The position numbers were made by a program, and so were the translations under genes. Below are positions 1 through 5,334 of a stretch of 5,334 nucleotides of DNA, piece after piece; the stretch's first letter is position 1, and each line of letters opens with the position of its first letter. This DNA comes from Promethearchaeota archaeon (lineage in GTDB: Archaea; Asgardarchaeota; Lokiarchaeia; Sigyniarchaeales; SOKP01), in contig JAEORV010000153.1 of the NCBI GenBank assembly GCA_016840695.1, forward strand, positions 1 to 5,334, given 5' to 3'. Below the pieces are notes generated by a model. That model was not told the origin of the DNA and searched no databases. It saw nothing but the letters and a program-made list of their open reading frames with translations.

Positions 1-1305
1 AAAATTAAGAAAGTCGTTGAGGTTTGCACTCGTATTGAAGGGCATGGAAAGATAAATATTTATTTGGATAATCAAAGCGAAAGTATTTCTCATGTTAATT
101 TTGAAATTGCTCCATTTCGGGGTTTTGAAAATATTTTGCTTAGAAAAGGATTATCAGACATTCCAAGAATAGCATCAAGGATTTGTGGTCTCTGTCATAA
201 CTCACAAAGTATTACAAGCTGTAAGGCAGTAGAGAATATGTACGATATTGAGCCCTCCGAGAGATCTATTCTTTTAAGAAGGATGTTGATGACGGGAGAA
301 CTTATAAAATCTCATAGCATCCATTTCTTTTATCAATCAATGCCAGACTTATTAGAAATATTTAAAATAACAAAGAAAACCCCCTCTTTGTATGAGTTAA
401 TAAAATTTGACTCTCAATTAACAGATAATGTCAATCAATTAATTAATGTTGCAAGTGAAATAGACAAGATTTTTGGAGGGAGACCAGTCCATGCAATCAC
501 TTTATTCCCCGGAGGTACTATTTATGAACCTTCTCGTAAAACAATTTTTATCGCAAAAAAAGACCTCAAAAAAGCCTTAGTTAATATAGAATGGATTATT
601 GAAAAATTTATTGATCTCTTTTCAAAATATAAACCGCCAGACGCTTTTAAACTTCCTTCTCAATGCTTTCTTGGAATGCATAATAATGGACGCTACGATA
701 GATATTCAGGTATGGGAAAAATTATTGATGGTAAAACAAAAAATATTGATTTTTCAGCAAATGAATATTCAGAACATTTTGATAAAGACACAAATTTAAG
801 AGGAATTGAATTTAAAATTAAAAAAAATGTTTTAGTGGGCCCTTTGGCTCGATATAAAATAATTAAGACATATCCGATAAACAAAATTAGCAATTACTTG
901 AATTATTTAGATAAAGAATGGAATAACAACATTCTTTTTGCTCACTATATTAGGCTGTTAGAAATTTATGTAGAAACATATCAAGCTTTAGAAATTATAG
1001 ATGATCCATTATTAAAGCAAAAAGAACGCTTACCTTCGCTTAATAAGATAAAAAATAGAGAAGGTATTGCCATGATTGAGGCACCTAGGGGTTCTCTTTT
1101 GCATCATTATTATCTTGACAAAGCTAATTCAATTAATGAAGTAAAGTTATATATTGCCACAGAAATTAATATTCCACTAATAAATGAAATGATTACAAGT
1201 TATGCGCAGATGTTATACGAAAAAAATGATTTGAATTTCGTGAAAAAAAGGCTTCAGATGTTAATCAGAGCATTTGATCCATGTATTTCCTGTGCAACTC
1301 ATTGA
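1..1305 (+). CDS. [NiFe] hydrogenase large (alpha) subunit, group 3-like, 5' end cut by window
   Basis: This is the catalytic subunit of a cytosolic [NiFe] hydrogenase, which binds the Ni-Fe centre and interconverts H2 with protons and electrons. The frame is open from base 1. The first codons give CTRIEGHGKI (visible codons 9-18), the conserved N-terminal motif of these subunits, so only a few residues are missing and the TTG at 64 is not the start. The L1 motif is RICGLC with Cys62 and Cys65. It is followed by SHSIHFFYQSMPDLL, GGRPVHA, EAPRGSLLHHYYLD and the C-terminal DPCISCATH with Cys428 and Cys431, so all four metal-ligand cysteines are present. The overall pattern resembles MvhA/sulfhydrogenase alpha (group 3). 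Two oddities stand out: Gln69 replaces the usual L1 histidine, and the protein stops directly after the last His, without the extension normally cleaved during maturation. The small subunit and electron-transfer partners would lie off the left edge. The family is certain; the subgroup is inferred. Confidence 0.93.
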   Translation, partial: KIKKVVEVCTRIEGHGKINIYLDNQSESISHVNFEIAPFRGFENILLRKGLSDIPRIASRICGLCHNSQSITSCKAVENMYDIEPSERSILLRRMLMTGELIKSHSIHFFYQSMPDLLEIFKITKKTPSLYELIKFDSQLTDNVNQLINVASEIDKIFGGRPVHAITLFPGGTIYEPSRKTIFIAKKDLKKALVNIEWIIEKFIDLFSKYKPPDAFKLPSQCFLGMHNNGRYDRYSGMGKIIDGKTKNIDFSANEYSEHFDKDTNLRGIEFKIKKNVLVGPLARYKIIKTYPINKISNYLNYLDKEWNNNILFAHYIRLLEIYVETYQALEIIDDPLLKQKERLPSLNKIKNREGIAMIEAPRGSLLHHYYLDKANSINEVKLYIATEINIPLINEMITSYAQMLYEKNDLNFVKKRLQMLIRAFDPCISCATH

Positions 1306-1424
1306 TTGAGTTAAACAAATGGAAAAATTAGTGAAATTTTTAATCAAATAAAGAATCGAATGTTCTATAATCGTAACTTTTCCTGTCGTGATGGATAATG
1401 GCTCGCTGAAAAAAATAAAGAAGT

Positions 1425-1446
1425 ATGACATTTATATGTCATTTTT
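1425..1446 (+). terminator. Hairpin plus T-run after the hydrogenase gene
   Basis: A perfect 7-base inverted repeat (ATGACAT at 1425-1431, ATGTCAT at 1436-1442) with a 4-base loop is followed by a run of T on the plus strand (1442-1446). It lies 120 bases past the hydrogenase stop and touches the stop codon of the convergent gene. On the minus strand the same stem is followed, after a short gap, by a T-rich stretch (complement of about 1407-1420), so it may act in both directions. The stem has only two G-C pairs, so its strength is doubtful. In an archaeon the T-run alone could suffice. Confidence 0.45.
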
Positions 1447-1828
1447 AATGTTGTTGATTTCTCCCGCTTGAATGATCGCCACAACTCGGTCCGCCTAATG
1501 CTTCCAGCTTGCCTTGTAATAGCAACTCAATGTTCTTTTTTACGCTTCCCTCTACTCCTCGATATAGATTTATGCCAACCTGTAAAAATCCTTGAAAAGG
1601 TCGTCCACCTATACCACCGATTATCATGTCTGTAACGTTTCTATCTTTCATGTTTAGAACAGGTTCCATACACGCAGAATGACCGTTGTTCCTAAGTGCA
1701 AATTCGCTCTTTATTTTGTTATCCTCGTGAATTTTAAATCCAACAAAATATTCGCAATGTCCAAAATGAGCAGAAATGTTATCAGATAATTCGGGTCCAT
1801 TAGAAGGAATACCAATAATTTTAGTCAT
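1445..1828 (-). CDS. NifX/NafY-type (MTH1175-like) dinitrogenase iron-molybdenum cofactor domain protein
   Basis: This small 127-residue single-domain protein belongs to the family that includes NifX, NafY, the C-terminal part of NifB and MTH1175 (PF02579). Proteins of this fold bind or carry Fe-S/Fe-Mo-type cofactors in nitrogenase maturation, but many stand-alone members occur in non-diazotrophs with unknown roles. Visible signatures are MTKIIGIPSNG at the N-terminus, HFGHCEYF (residues 21-28, usually HFGRCPYF), HSACMEP (50-56), GGIGGRPFQG (71-80) and a G(I/V)xLYRGVEGSV segment (85-96). The C-terminal tail after residue 110 is short and holds a Cys and two His. The ATG has no clear Shine-Dalgarno and sits about 23 bases after a TATA-like box. 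The gene converges on the hydrogenase gene and diverges from the DUF134 gene, a common partner of this family. No nif structural gene is in the window, so a nitrogenase role is not supported. The domain call is firm; the function is open. Confidence 0.88.
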   Translation of the reverse strand: MTKIIGIPSNGPELSDNISAHFGHCEYFVGFKIHEDNKIKSEFALRNNGHSACMEPVLNMKDRNVTDMIIGGIGGRPFQGFLQVGINLYRGVEGSVKKNIELLLQGKLEALGGPSCGDHSSGRNQQH

Positions 1829-1845
1829 GTGTAATGTCTCTATGC

Positions 1846-1857
1846 AATATAATATTT
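1846..1857 (-). promoter_or_regulatory. TATA-like box ahead of the NifX-type gene
   Basis: Read on the minus strand this is AAATATTATATT, centred about 23 bases before the ATG at 1828. That spacing fits an archaeal TATA box driving a leaderless or nearly leaderless transcript, which would explain the lack of a good ribosome binding site. The whole region is AT-rich, so a chance match is quite possible. Confidence 0.35.
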
Positions 1858-2078
1858 ATTTATCCTTTAATTGTAGAATTAAGACGACTATTTAAATATT
1901 CTAACTATTATTCATAAAGGGGGATATTATCATAACCATTTATGACGTGATTGCTATATAATATATCTGTTTGTTTTTCGGTAAAAAAAATGCGTGAGAA
2001 TGAAAGCGATAACGATCAATATTGATATAAGGTGAGATTGTTCAAAATTAAAAAAGGAGAAAAAATAGGTATTTGATA

Positions 2079-2106
2079 TTCATTCTTCTTTATAATATAG
2101 AATGAA
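2079..2106. repeat. Inverted repeat TTCATTCT / AGAATGAA
   Basis: An exact 8-base inverted repeat has arms at 2079-2086 and 2099-2106 and a 12-base spacer containing TATAAT. Arms about two DNA turns apart centre to centre suit a dimeric regulator bound on one face. It lies 64 bases ahead of the DUF134 start and shares the ATTCAT core with the palindrome nearer the gene. An operator role is inferred; AT-rich sequence gives such repeats by chance fairly often. Confidence 0.4.
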
Positions 2107-2123
2107 AAAATATTAATTCTTGA

Positions 2124-2146
2124 ATGAATATATATTCATATAAAGG
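2124..2146 (+). promoter_or_regulatory. Palindrome overlapping TATA-like promoter of the DUF134 gene
   Basis: A perfect 16-base palindrome (2124-2139) runs directly into a TATAAAGG sequence (2139-2146). The TATAAA element is centred about 27 bases before the GTG at 2170, which fits an archaeal promoter with a nearly leaderless transcript. No Shine-Dalgarno is close to the GTG; the AAAGGA tract at 2142-2147 is too far upstream. A palindrome on top of the promoter would fit repression, perhaps autoregulation, but this is inferred. Confidence 0.4.
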
Positions 2147-2169
2147 AATAAATCTTAAAGTGTCGAAAA

Positions 2170-2589
2170 GTGGGAAGAAGAGCGCGCCAAAGATGGGTAA
2201 AATATCCTCCAGAGAATGTTTATTTCTCTAGCGATGGTCGTAATATAGAGGAATCCGTCGTTCTTACAGTTTCAGAGTTTGAAGCAATGCGCTTAAAACA
2301 TTATATTAATTTTAATCAAAAGGATGCTGCTGAAAAAATGGGCGTAAGTCAACCTACATTCTCTAGAATGTTAGAAAGAGCGCACCAAAAAGTAACTCAG
2401 GCGTTATACGAAGGTAAATCGATCCACGTCCATGGCGGTAATATTGATTATAAAACCAGTTTTTTAGGCTATGGATGCCTGAGTTGTAATAATGAATGGG
2501 AAGACCAGCAAGCTTCAAAAGAAAGGATTGTTGAATGTCCGAATTGCGATTCTAAAAAAGTATATTATTTAGTAAGAGAGCACGTATAA
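2170..2589 (+). CDS. DUF134/UPF0251 helix-turn-helix protein with C-terminal zinc ribbon
   Basis: This is a predicted DNA-binding protein of 139 residues. The N-terminus MGRRARQRWVKYPPE matches the basic start of the DUF134 family, followed by VLTVSEFEAMRLKHY (31-45) and a sigma-region-4-like helix-turn-helix, roughly residues 49-75, containing NQKDAAEKMGVSQPTFSRML. After it comes IHVHGGNI (85-92), then a C-terminal zinc ribbon with Cys103, Cys106, Cys123 and Cys126 (CLSC and CPNC knuckles). The cysteines often seen near the N-terminus of DUF134 proteins are absent here. The GTG at 2170 is chosen because it yields the family N-terminus and an in-frame stop lies just upstream at 2149. The gene diverges from a NifX-type gene, and DUF134 and NifX-type domains are often adjacent or fused, so it may regulate that gene. 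DNA binding is well supported; the targets and the signal are not known. Confidence 0.88.
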   Translation: MGRRARQRWVKYPPENVYFSSDGRNIEESVVLTVSEFEAMRLKHYINFNQKDAAEKMGVSQPTFSRMLERAHQKVTQALYEGKSIHVHGGNIDYKTSFLGYGCLSCNNEWEDQQASKERIVECPNCDSKKVYYLVREHV

Positions 2590-2622
2590 CAACCTATCTA
2601 CGATTCGTTCAATCTCCTTGTT

Positions 2623-4527
2623 TCATGATTTTTTTAAGATATCATAGGCAAATTCAAATTCACCGGATTCTACGTTCCTGTAGGTTATTGGATAACCAAT
2701 TGTATTAATAATATGGAGCATTGGTTTATTCTGTAATAAAATATCACCACTAAAAATTCGAACATTAAGTTCCCTACCAATCTTAGCCAAGTGTTCTAAC
2801 ATGAACCTCATGATTCCTTTTCCTCTCCATTTCTCGTGAACTACACCGCCAATTTCAGCCTTTGAGGGTTCTTTTGTCTTGAAAAATCCGGCAGTTGAGA
2901 TTATTTTCTGCTCTGCTTCATCTATTATTTCACCTACAATGATCATCTTTGTAAAATAATCTATATTAACTTGCGGCTGTATTTTTTTATGACCAAAAGA
3001 AGAAATAGTTGTAAAAAACCTTAAGTATCGATCTTCTTTTTTCATTGAATAATAAAGCTCTTGAAGCATTCTTTCGTCAGTCGGTTTTACAGGTCGAATT
3101 TTTATGTTTGTTCCATCTGATAATTTATAATTTGTCTCATATTTATCAGGATATATACTAACCCTACCTTCTATTGATTTTGGTAGCTCTTGATCGAGAT
3201 ATATATAATTCCATTTTTTTGCTTGCTCAAGTAATTCTTCCCTAAAATCAGGATGGGCAATAGCAATCATTTGAATAACTCTTTCCCTGATGCTTTTACC
3301 AAAGAGATACGCGATCCCCCATTCGGTTACTACATAATGAGCGTCGCCTCGTGTGATGACGATTCCCGAACCAGGTTGTAGATATGGAACAATTCGAGAC
3401 ACGACAGTACCATCTTTAAGAGTTGCTGTACTGGGGAGAACCGTTATTGGCTTCCCACCATGAGACCAATTAGCACCGCGCATAAAATCTACTTGCCCAC
3501 CGATACCGCTGTAAAATTTTGGTCCAAGTGAATCTGCATTTACTTGCCCAGTTATATCTACGGTAAGAGCAGCATTTATCGCAACTTGCTTTTCATTCTG
3601 GCTTATAATGAACGGATCGTTGATATAACTGGTTGGATGGAATTCTATCATAGGATTGTTGTCTACGAAGTCATATAAACGACGAGATCCCATTACAAAC
3701 GAAGTAACAATTTTTCCTTTATGAATCGACTTTTTTTCACATGTAACGACTCCATGTTCAACAAGATCAATAATTCCATCTGAAAAAACCTCGCTGTGGA
3801 CTCCAAGATTTTTTTTATCCCCTAAATATTTAGAAAGTGTGTTTGGAATGATACCTATCCCTGTTTGGATTGTAGATTCATCTTCTATTAACGAAGCAAC
3901 ATATTTAGAGATCCTTTTCACTACTTTATTGGGACGACCATAACTAAATTCAATGATATCGTGATCAGAAACAACAAATTCATCAATTGCATCTATGTGG
4001 ATAAAAGAATCTCCAAGAGTATGAGGCATTTTTGGATTAATTTCAGCTATGACATGATCAGCGGCTTCTGTAATTGGTTTTGCGATATCAACATTCACAC
4101 CGAAACTACAATACCCATATTTATCAGGAGGACTTACTTGAATAAGAGCAGTATCCACATGCATTTGACCTCTACTGATAAATCTAGGAATATCGGAAAG
4201 TATCATTGGCGTATAATCGGCTTTTCCTGTATTTACAGCGTATCTGAGGTTATTCCCTATAAAGAAGGCATTATGCCTGAAGAAATCTTTTCTATCGCCC
4301 ACCGTTTTATAGTAATCAAGGTTTGATAAGTTCACGAAGTGCATAATCTCTATATCTGGAAATTCAAGACCAAGATTTATAAGCGCTTGAACAAGGTCTA
4401 TTGGTTCAGAACACCCAGAATCAATGAAGATGCGATCTCCGGGTTTAATATATTTCCTAATTGCATCTTCTGGGTTAACTTTCTTATTTTCGTATTTATT
4501 TATCCATTCATTCAAGATTATAACCAT
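2623..4527 (-). CDS. Acetyl-CoA hydrolase/CoA-transferase fused to a GNAT acetyltransferase domain
   Basis: This is a 634-residue two-domain cytosolic enzyme. Residues about 8-440 are a class I CoA-transferase of the acetyl-CoA hydrolase / 4-hydroxybutyrate CoA-transferase type. HSEVFSDGIIDL (244-255) carries Glu246, the expected nucleophile that forms the glutamyl-CoA thioester, and GIGGQVDFMRGA (341-352) is the conserved glycine-rich loop, followed by GGKPITVLPSTA. It should move CoA between acyl-CoA and acetate or another acid, or hydrolyse acyl-CoA. Residues about 473-630 are a GNAT domain: IKIRPVKPTDE at its start, DRYLRFF (499-505) as in Pat-type lysine acetyltransferases, and the acetyl-CoA-binding WRGKGI (567-572). 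Such fusions are known in bacteria and archaea, so the architecture itself is not new. The ATG at 4527 lacks a clear Shine-Dalgarno. The stress-protein gene lies 76 bases upstream on the same strand. Substrates of both domains are undetermined. Confidence 0.92.
   Translation of the reverse strand: MVIILNEWINKYENKKVNPEDAIRKYIKPGDRIFIDSGCSEPIDLVQALINLGLEFPDIEIMHFVNLSNLDYYKTVGDRKDFFRHNAFFIGNNLRYAVNTGKADYTPMILSDIPRFISRGQMHVDTALIQVSPPDKYGYCSFGVNVDIAKPITEAADHVIAEINPKMPHTLGDSFIHIDAIDEFVVSDHDIIEFSYGRPNKVVKRISKYVASLIEDESTIQTGIGIIPNTLSKYLGDKKNLGVHSEVFSDGIIDLVEHGVVTCEKKSIHKGKIVTSFVMGSRRLYDFVDNNPMIEFHPTSYINDPFIISQNEKQVAINAALTVDITGQVNADSLGPKFYSGIGGQVDFMRGANWSHGGKPITVLPSTATLKDGTVVSRIVPYLQPGSGIVITRGDAHYVVTEWGIAYLFGKSIRERVIQMIAIAHPDFREELLEQAKKWNYIYLDQELPKSIEGRVSIYPDKYETNYKLSDGTNIKIRPVKPTDERMLQELYYSMKKEDRYLRFFTTISSFGHKKIQPQVNIDYFTKMIIVGEIIDEAEQKIISTAGFFKTKEPSKAEIGGVVHEKWRGKGIMRFMLEHLAKIGRELNVRIFSGDILLQNKPMLHIINTIGYPITYRNVESGEFEFAYDILKKS
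2629..2635 (+). terminator. T7 run after the DUF134 gene
   Basis: Seven T residues lie 40 bases beyond the DUF134 stop, inside the end of the convergent gene. No convincing G+C stem precedes the run, so it would be a terminator only by the archaeal U-tract mode. This is weak evidence. Confidence 0.2.
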
Positions 4528-4545
4528 TAATTATAATTCAATAAT

Positions 4546-4588
4546 AAAAAAGAAGAACTTGATTATTAATAATTTCTTTAACCAAGTT
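4546..4588 (-). terminator. Hairpin and T-run between the stress-protein and CoA-transferase genes
   Basis: Read on the minus strand, AACTTG (4588-4583) pairs with CAAGTT (4561-4556) and is followed by CTTCTTTTTT, ending at 4546. This resembles a weak terminator for the stress-protein gene, although the loop is 21 bases. Within the loop lies the perfect palindrome ATTATTAATAAT (4562-4573), which could instead be the TATA-like region or an operator for the CoA-transferase gene starting at 4527. Either reading would uncouple the two genes. Confidence 0.35.
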
Positions 4589-4603
4589 TTTGAATATATC
4601 CAG

Positions 4604-5050
4604 TTATTTCACTACTAAAACATCACAGGGGGCTTTCGTTATGACTTTTTTCGTAATTGAGCCAGTAATGGCTTTTTTTAACCTAGAATGCATACCTTTA
4701 ACTCCTAAAACAACTAAATCAAACTTTTCTACTTCTACGATTCTCTCTATATATTCTTCAGGATTTTCATACGTTATTAAATCGAACTTTGCTGGCACAT
4801 TGGCATCATGAAATTTTATTCTTGCTTGATCTATTATTTTCTTACCATCTCTTTTCTCTTCCTCTTCAACATTCATGTACATTTGAAGAGCATACCCCGA
4901 ACTATAAGCTAAGGGCATTATTATGTGATGCATTACTGAGTGAAACACTACAACTTCGGAATCCATTTCTTTTTGGAGTTTGATAACTTTTTCAATGGCA
5001 CGATTTGAGACATTCGACCCATCAACGGCCAATAAGATTTTTTTATACAT
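4604..5050 (-). CDS. Universal stress protein (UspA family)
   Basis: This is a 148-residue single-domain universal stress protein, a normal length for the family. These soluble alpha/beta proteins dimerise, often bind ATP, and help cells survive starvation or stress. The N-terminal strand KKILLAVDGS (3-12) carries the conserved Asp10. The C-terminal nucleotide-binding region DLVVLGVKGMHSRLKKAI (111-128) runs into TGSITKKVI and ends in PCDVLVVK. The Gly-rich motif is G116-x2-G119-x10-G130-S131, one residue longer than the usual G-x2-G-x9-G-S/T, so ATP binding is likely but not assured. The start is well set: AGAGGTGAG ends four bases before the ATG. That ribosome binding site contains the stop codon of the upstream small gene, so the two genes form one transcriptional and probably translationally coupled unit. 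The CoA-transferase/GNAT gene lies 76 bases downstream on the same strand. Confidence 0.93.
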   Translation of the reverse strand: MYKKILLAVDGSNVSNRAIEKVIKLQKEMDSEVVVFHSVMHHIIMPLAYSSGYALQMYMNVEEEEKRDGKKIIDQARIKFHDANVPAKFDLITYENPEEYIERIVEVEKFDLVVLGVKGMHSRLKKAITGSITKKVITKAPCDVLVVK

Positions 5051-5054
5051 TCAT

Positions 5055-5063
5055 CTCACCTCT
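5055..5063 (-). promoter_or_regulatory. Strong Shine-Dalgarno of the stress-protein gene overlapping the upstream stop codon
   Basis: On the minus strand AGAGGTGAG is complementary to the conserved 3' end of 16S rRNA and ends four bases before the ATG at 5050. It includes the TGA stop (5058-5056) of the upstream gene. It is the clearest ribosome binding site in the window and supports translational coupling. Confidence 0.8.
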
Positions 5064-5334
5064 TTATTTTAATATGAGGATATAAGTCCTGTTGTCCTAA
5101 GAATGATATAAGCGTAGAAATTATCCAACAAATTTCTTTGTATGAAATAGTCGAATTGAATATTTTTTCTTCCATCTCGCTTACTTCCTGATCTGTATAA
5201 TTTCCATGTCCTTTTTCAATAATCAGCTGTATCTCAGCTAACTCCCAACACAAAACATCGAATGGAAGTTCTTTATGCATGAGCTCCTTTGCTCTCAACT
5301 CAACTTGATTTTTTAATTGTCTATTCTTACTTTT
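5056..5334 (-). CDS. Unrecognised small protein, cotranscribed with the stress-protein gene, possibly cut by window
   Basis: I do not recognise this protein. The frame is open from the right edge (93 codons visible) to TGA at 5056, so the real start may lie outside. Inside the window the best candidates are the ATG at 5280 (75 residues), preceded by AAAGGAG at a rather short 3-base spacing, and the TTG at 5298 (80 residues). The product has no signal peptide and is probably cytosolic and largely helical. It has an acidic middle segment (YTDQEVSEMEEKIF), two Cys-Trp-type sites (VLCWELAE and KEICWIIS), a hydrophobic stretch IISTLISFLG too short and mixed to be a firm membrane segment, and a basic end (IKIKR). 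Only five bases separate it from the stress-protein gene, so it shares that operon. A role in stress response or as a partner of the stress protein is a guess from position only. Confidence 0.6.
   Translation of the reverse strand, partial: KSKNRQLKNQVELRAKELMHKELPFDVLCWELAEIQLIIEKGHGNYTDQEVSEMEEKIFNSTISYKEICWIISTLISFLGQQDLYPHIKIKR

Larger units (their letters stand above)
1829..2169. other. Divergent intergenic region with palindromes, no gene seen
   Basis: This 341-base AT-rich stretch separates the divergent NifX-type and DUF134 genes. I find no credible coding region. Only very short open stretches occur, for example an ATG at 1990 giving 11 residues and a TTG at 2038 giving 12. The motif TATTCAT or its complement appears four times (1909-1915, 2077-2083, 2124-2130 on the complement, and 2133-2139). 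Perfect palindromes lie at 2015-2026 (ATCAATATTGAT) and 2124-2139 (ATGAATATATATTCAT). Two ribosome-binding-like tracts (AAGGTGAG near 2029 and AAAAGGAG near 2053) are not followed by an open frame. Shared regulation of both flanking genes from here is likely, but it is inferred from the layout. Confidence 0.6.

Noticed and set aside
64..66. TTG at 64 as the start of the hydrogenase subunit
   Set aside because: The frame is open upstream to base 1 and encodes the conserved RIEGH motif, so the true start lies before the window.
599..893. Short open frames on both strands inside the hydrogenase gene
   Set aside because: They overlap a strongly conserved coding region in other frames and their products show no recognisable motif.
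1956..2096. Bacterial sigma-70 type promoters around the TATAAT sequences
   Set aside because: No -35 element at 16-18 base spacing goes with either TATAAT. Such hexamers are expected by chance in DNA this AT-rich.
1990..2105. Tiny open frames near AAGGTGAG and AAAAGGAG tracts in the intergenic region
   Set aside because: They are 10-12 codons, badly spaced from the tracts or using rare starts, with nothing resembling a leader peptide such as a run of regulatory codons.
3961..4530. Plus-strand open frames opposite the CoA-transferase gene, one of 121 codons
   Set aside because: They are antisense to the well-conserved N-terminal half of the CoA-transferase, and the translations look like random AT-rich shadow sequence.
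4424..4983. Plus-strand open frames opposite the start of the CoA-transferase gene and the stress-protein gene
   Set aside because: They overlap clear minus-strand genes and have no ribosome binding site or family motifs.
1..5334. CRISPR array, tRNA, transposase or long direct repeats
   Set aside because: No regularly spaced repeats, cloverleaf-like segments with conserved T-arm bases, or transposase motifs were seen on either strand.

Overview
This is an AT-rich window (roughly one third G+C by eye) with compact, mostly intact genes. It suggests an anaerobic or facultatively anaerobic prokaryote, more likely an archaeon than a bacterium, though the sequence does not prove this. The archaeal lean rests on a cytosolic group 3-type [NiFe] hydrogenase large subunit, a GAGGTGA-type Shine-Dalgarno for one gene, TATA-like boxes about 25 bases ahead of start codons that lack a ribosome binding site, and GTG/TTG starts. 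No rRNA, tRNA, insertion sequence or CRISPR array is visible.

Layout from left to right. Positions 1-1305 (+) hold the nearly complete 3' part of a [NiFe] hydrogenase large subunit, missing only its extreme N-terminus. It carries RIEGH at the left edge and ends exactly on DPCISCATH. Between 1306 and 1444 there is a small hairpin with a T-run that can terminate transcription. Convergent to the hydrogenase, at 1445-1828 (-), is a NifX/MTH1175-type 'dinitrogenase iron-molybdenum cofactor' domain protein. A 341-base AT-rich intergenic region with several palindromes separates it from a divergent gene at 2170-2589 (+). That gene encodes a DUF134/UPF0251 helix-turn-helix protein with an added C-terminal four-cysteine zinc ribbon. 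From 2623 to the right edge everything is on the minus strand: an acetyl-CoA hydrolase/CoA-transferase fused to a GNAT acetyltransferase domain (2623-4527), a universal stress protein (4604-5050), and an unrecognised small protein (5056 to at least 5280, open to the window edge) whose stop codon lies inside the ribosome binding site of the stress-protein gene.

How the genes may work together. The hydrogenase would exchange electrons between H2 and a soluble carrier or partner subunits encoded off the left edge. The DUF134 and NifX-like genes are a familiar pair around metal-cofactor functions, and the palindromes between them are candidate operators. The minus-strand block links acyl-CoA/acetate metabolism, a probable protein or small-molecule acetyltransferase domain, and a nucleotide-binding stress protein. 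An acetylation link between the fusion protein and the stress protein is a testable idea, not something the sequence shows. The most unusual points are the histidine-to-glutamine change in the hydrogenase L1 motif, the absence of a cleavable C-terminal extension on that subunit, and the zinc-ribbon form of DUF134. I see no clear evidence of a wholly new system.
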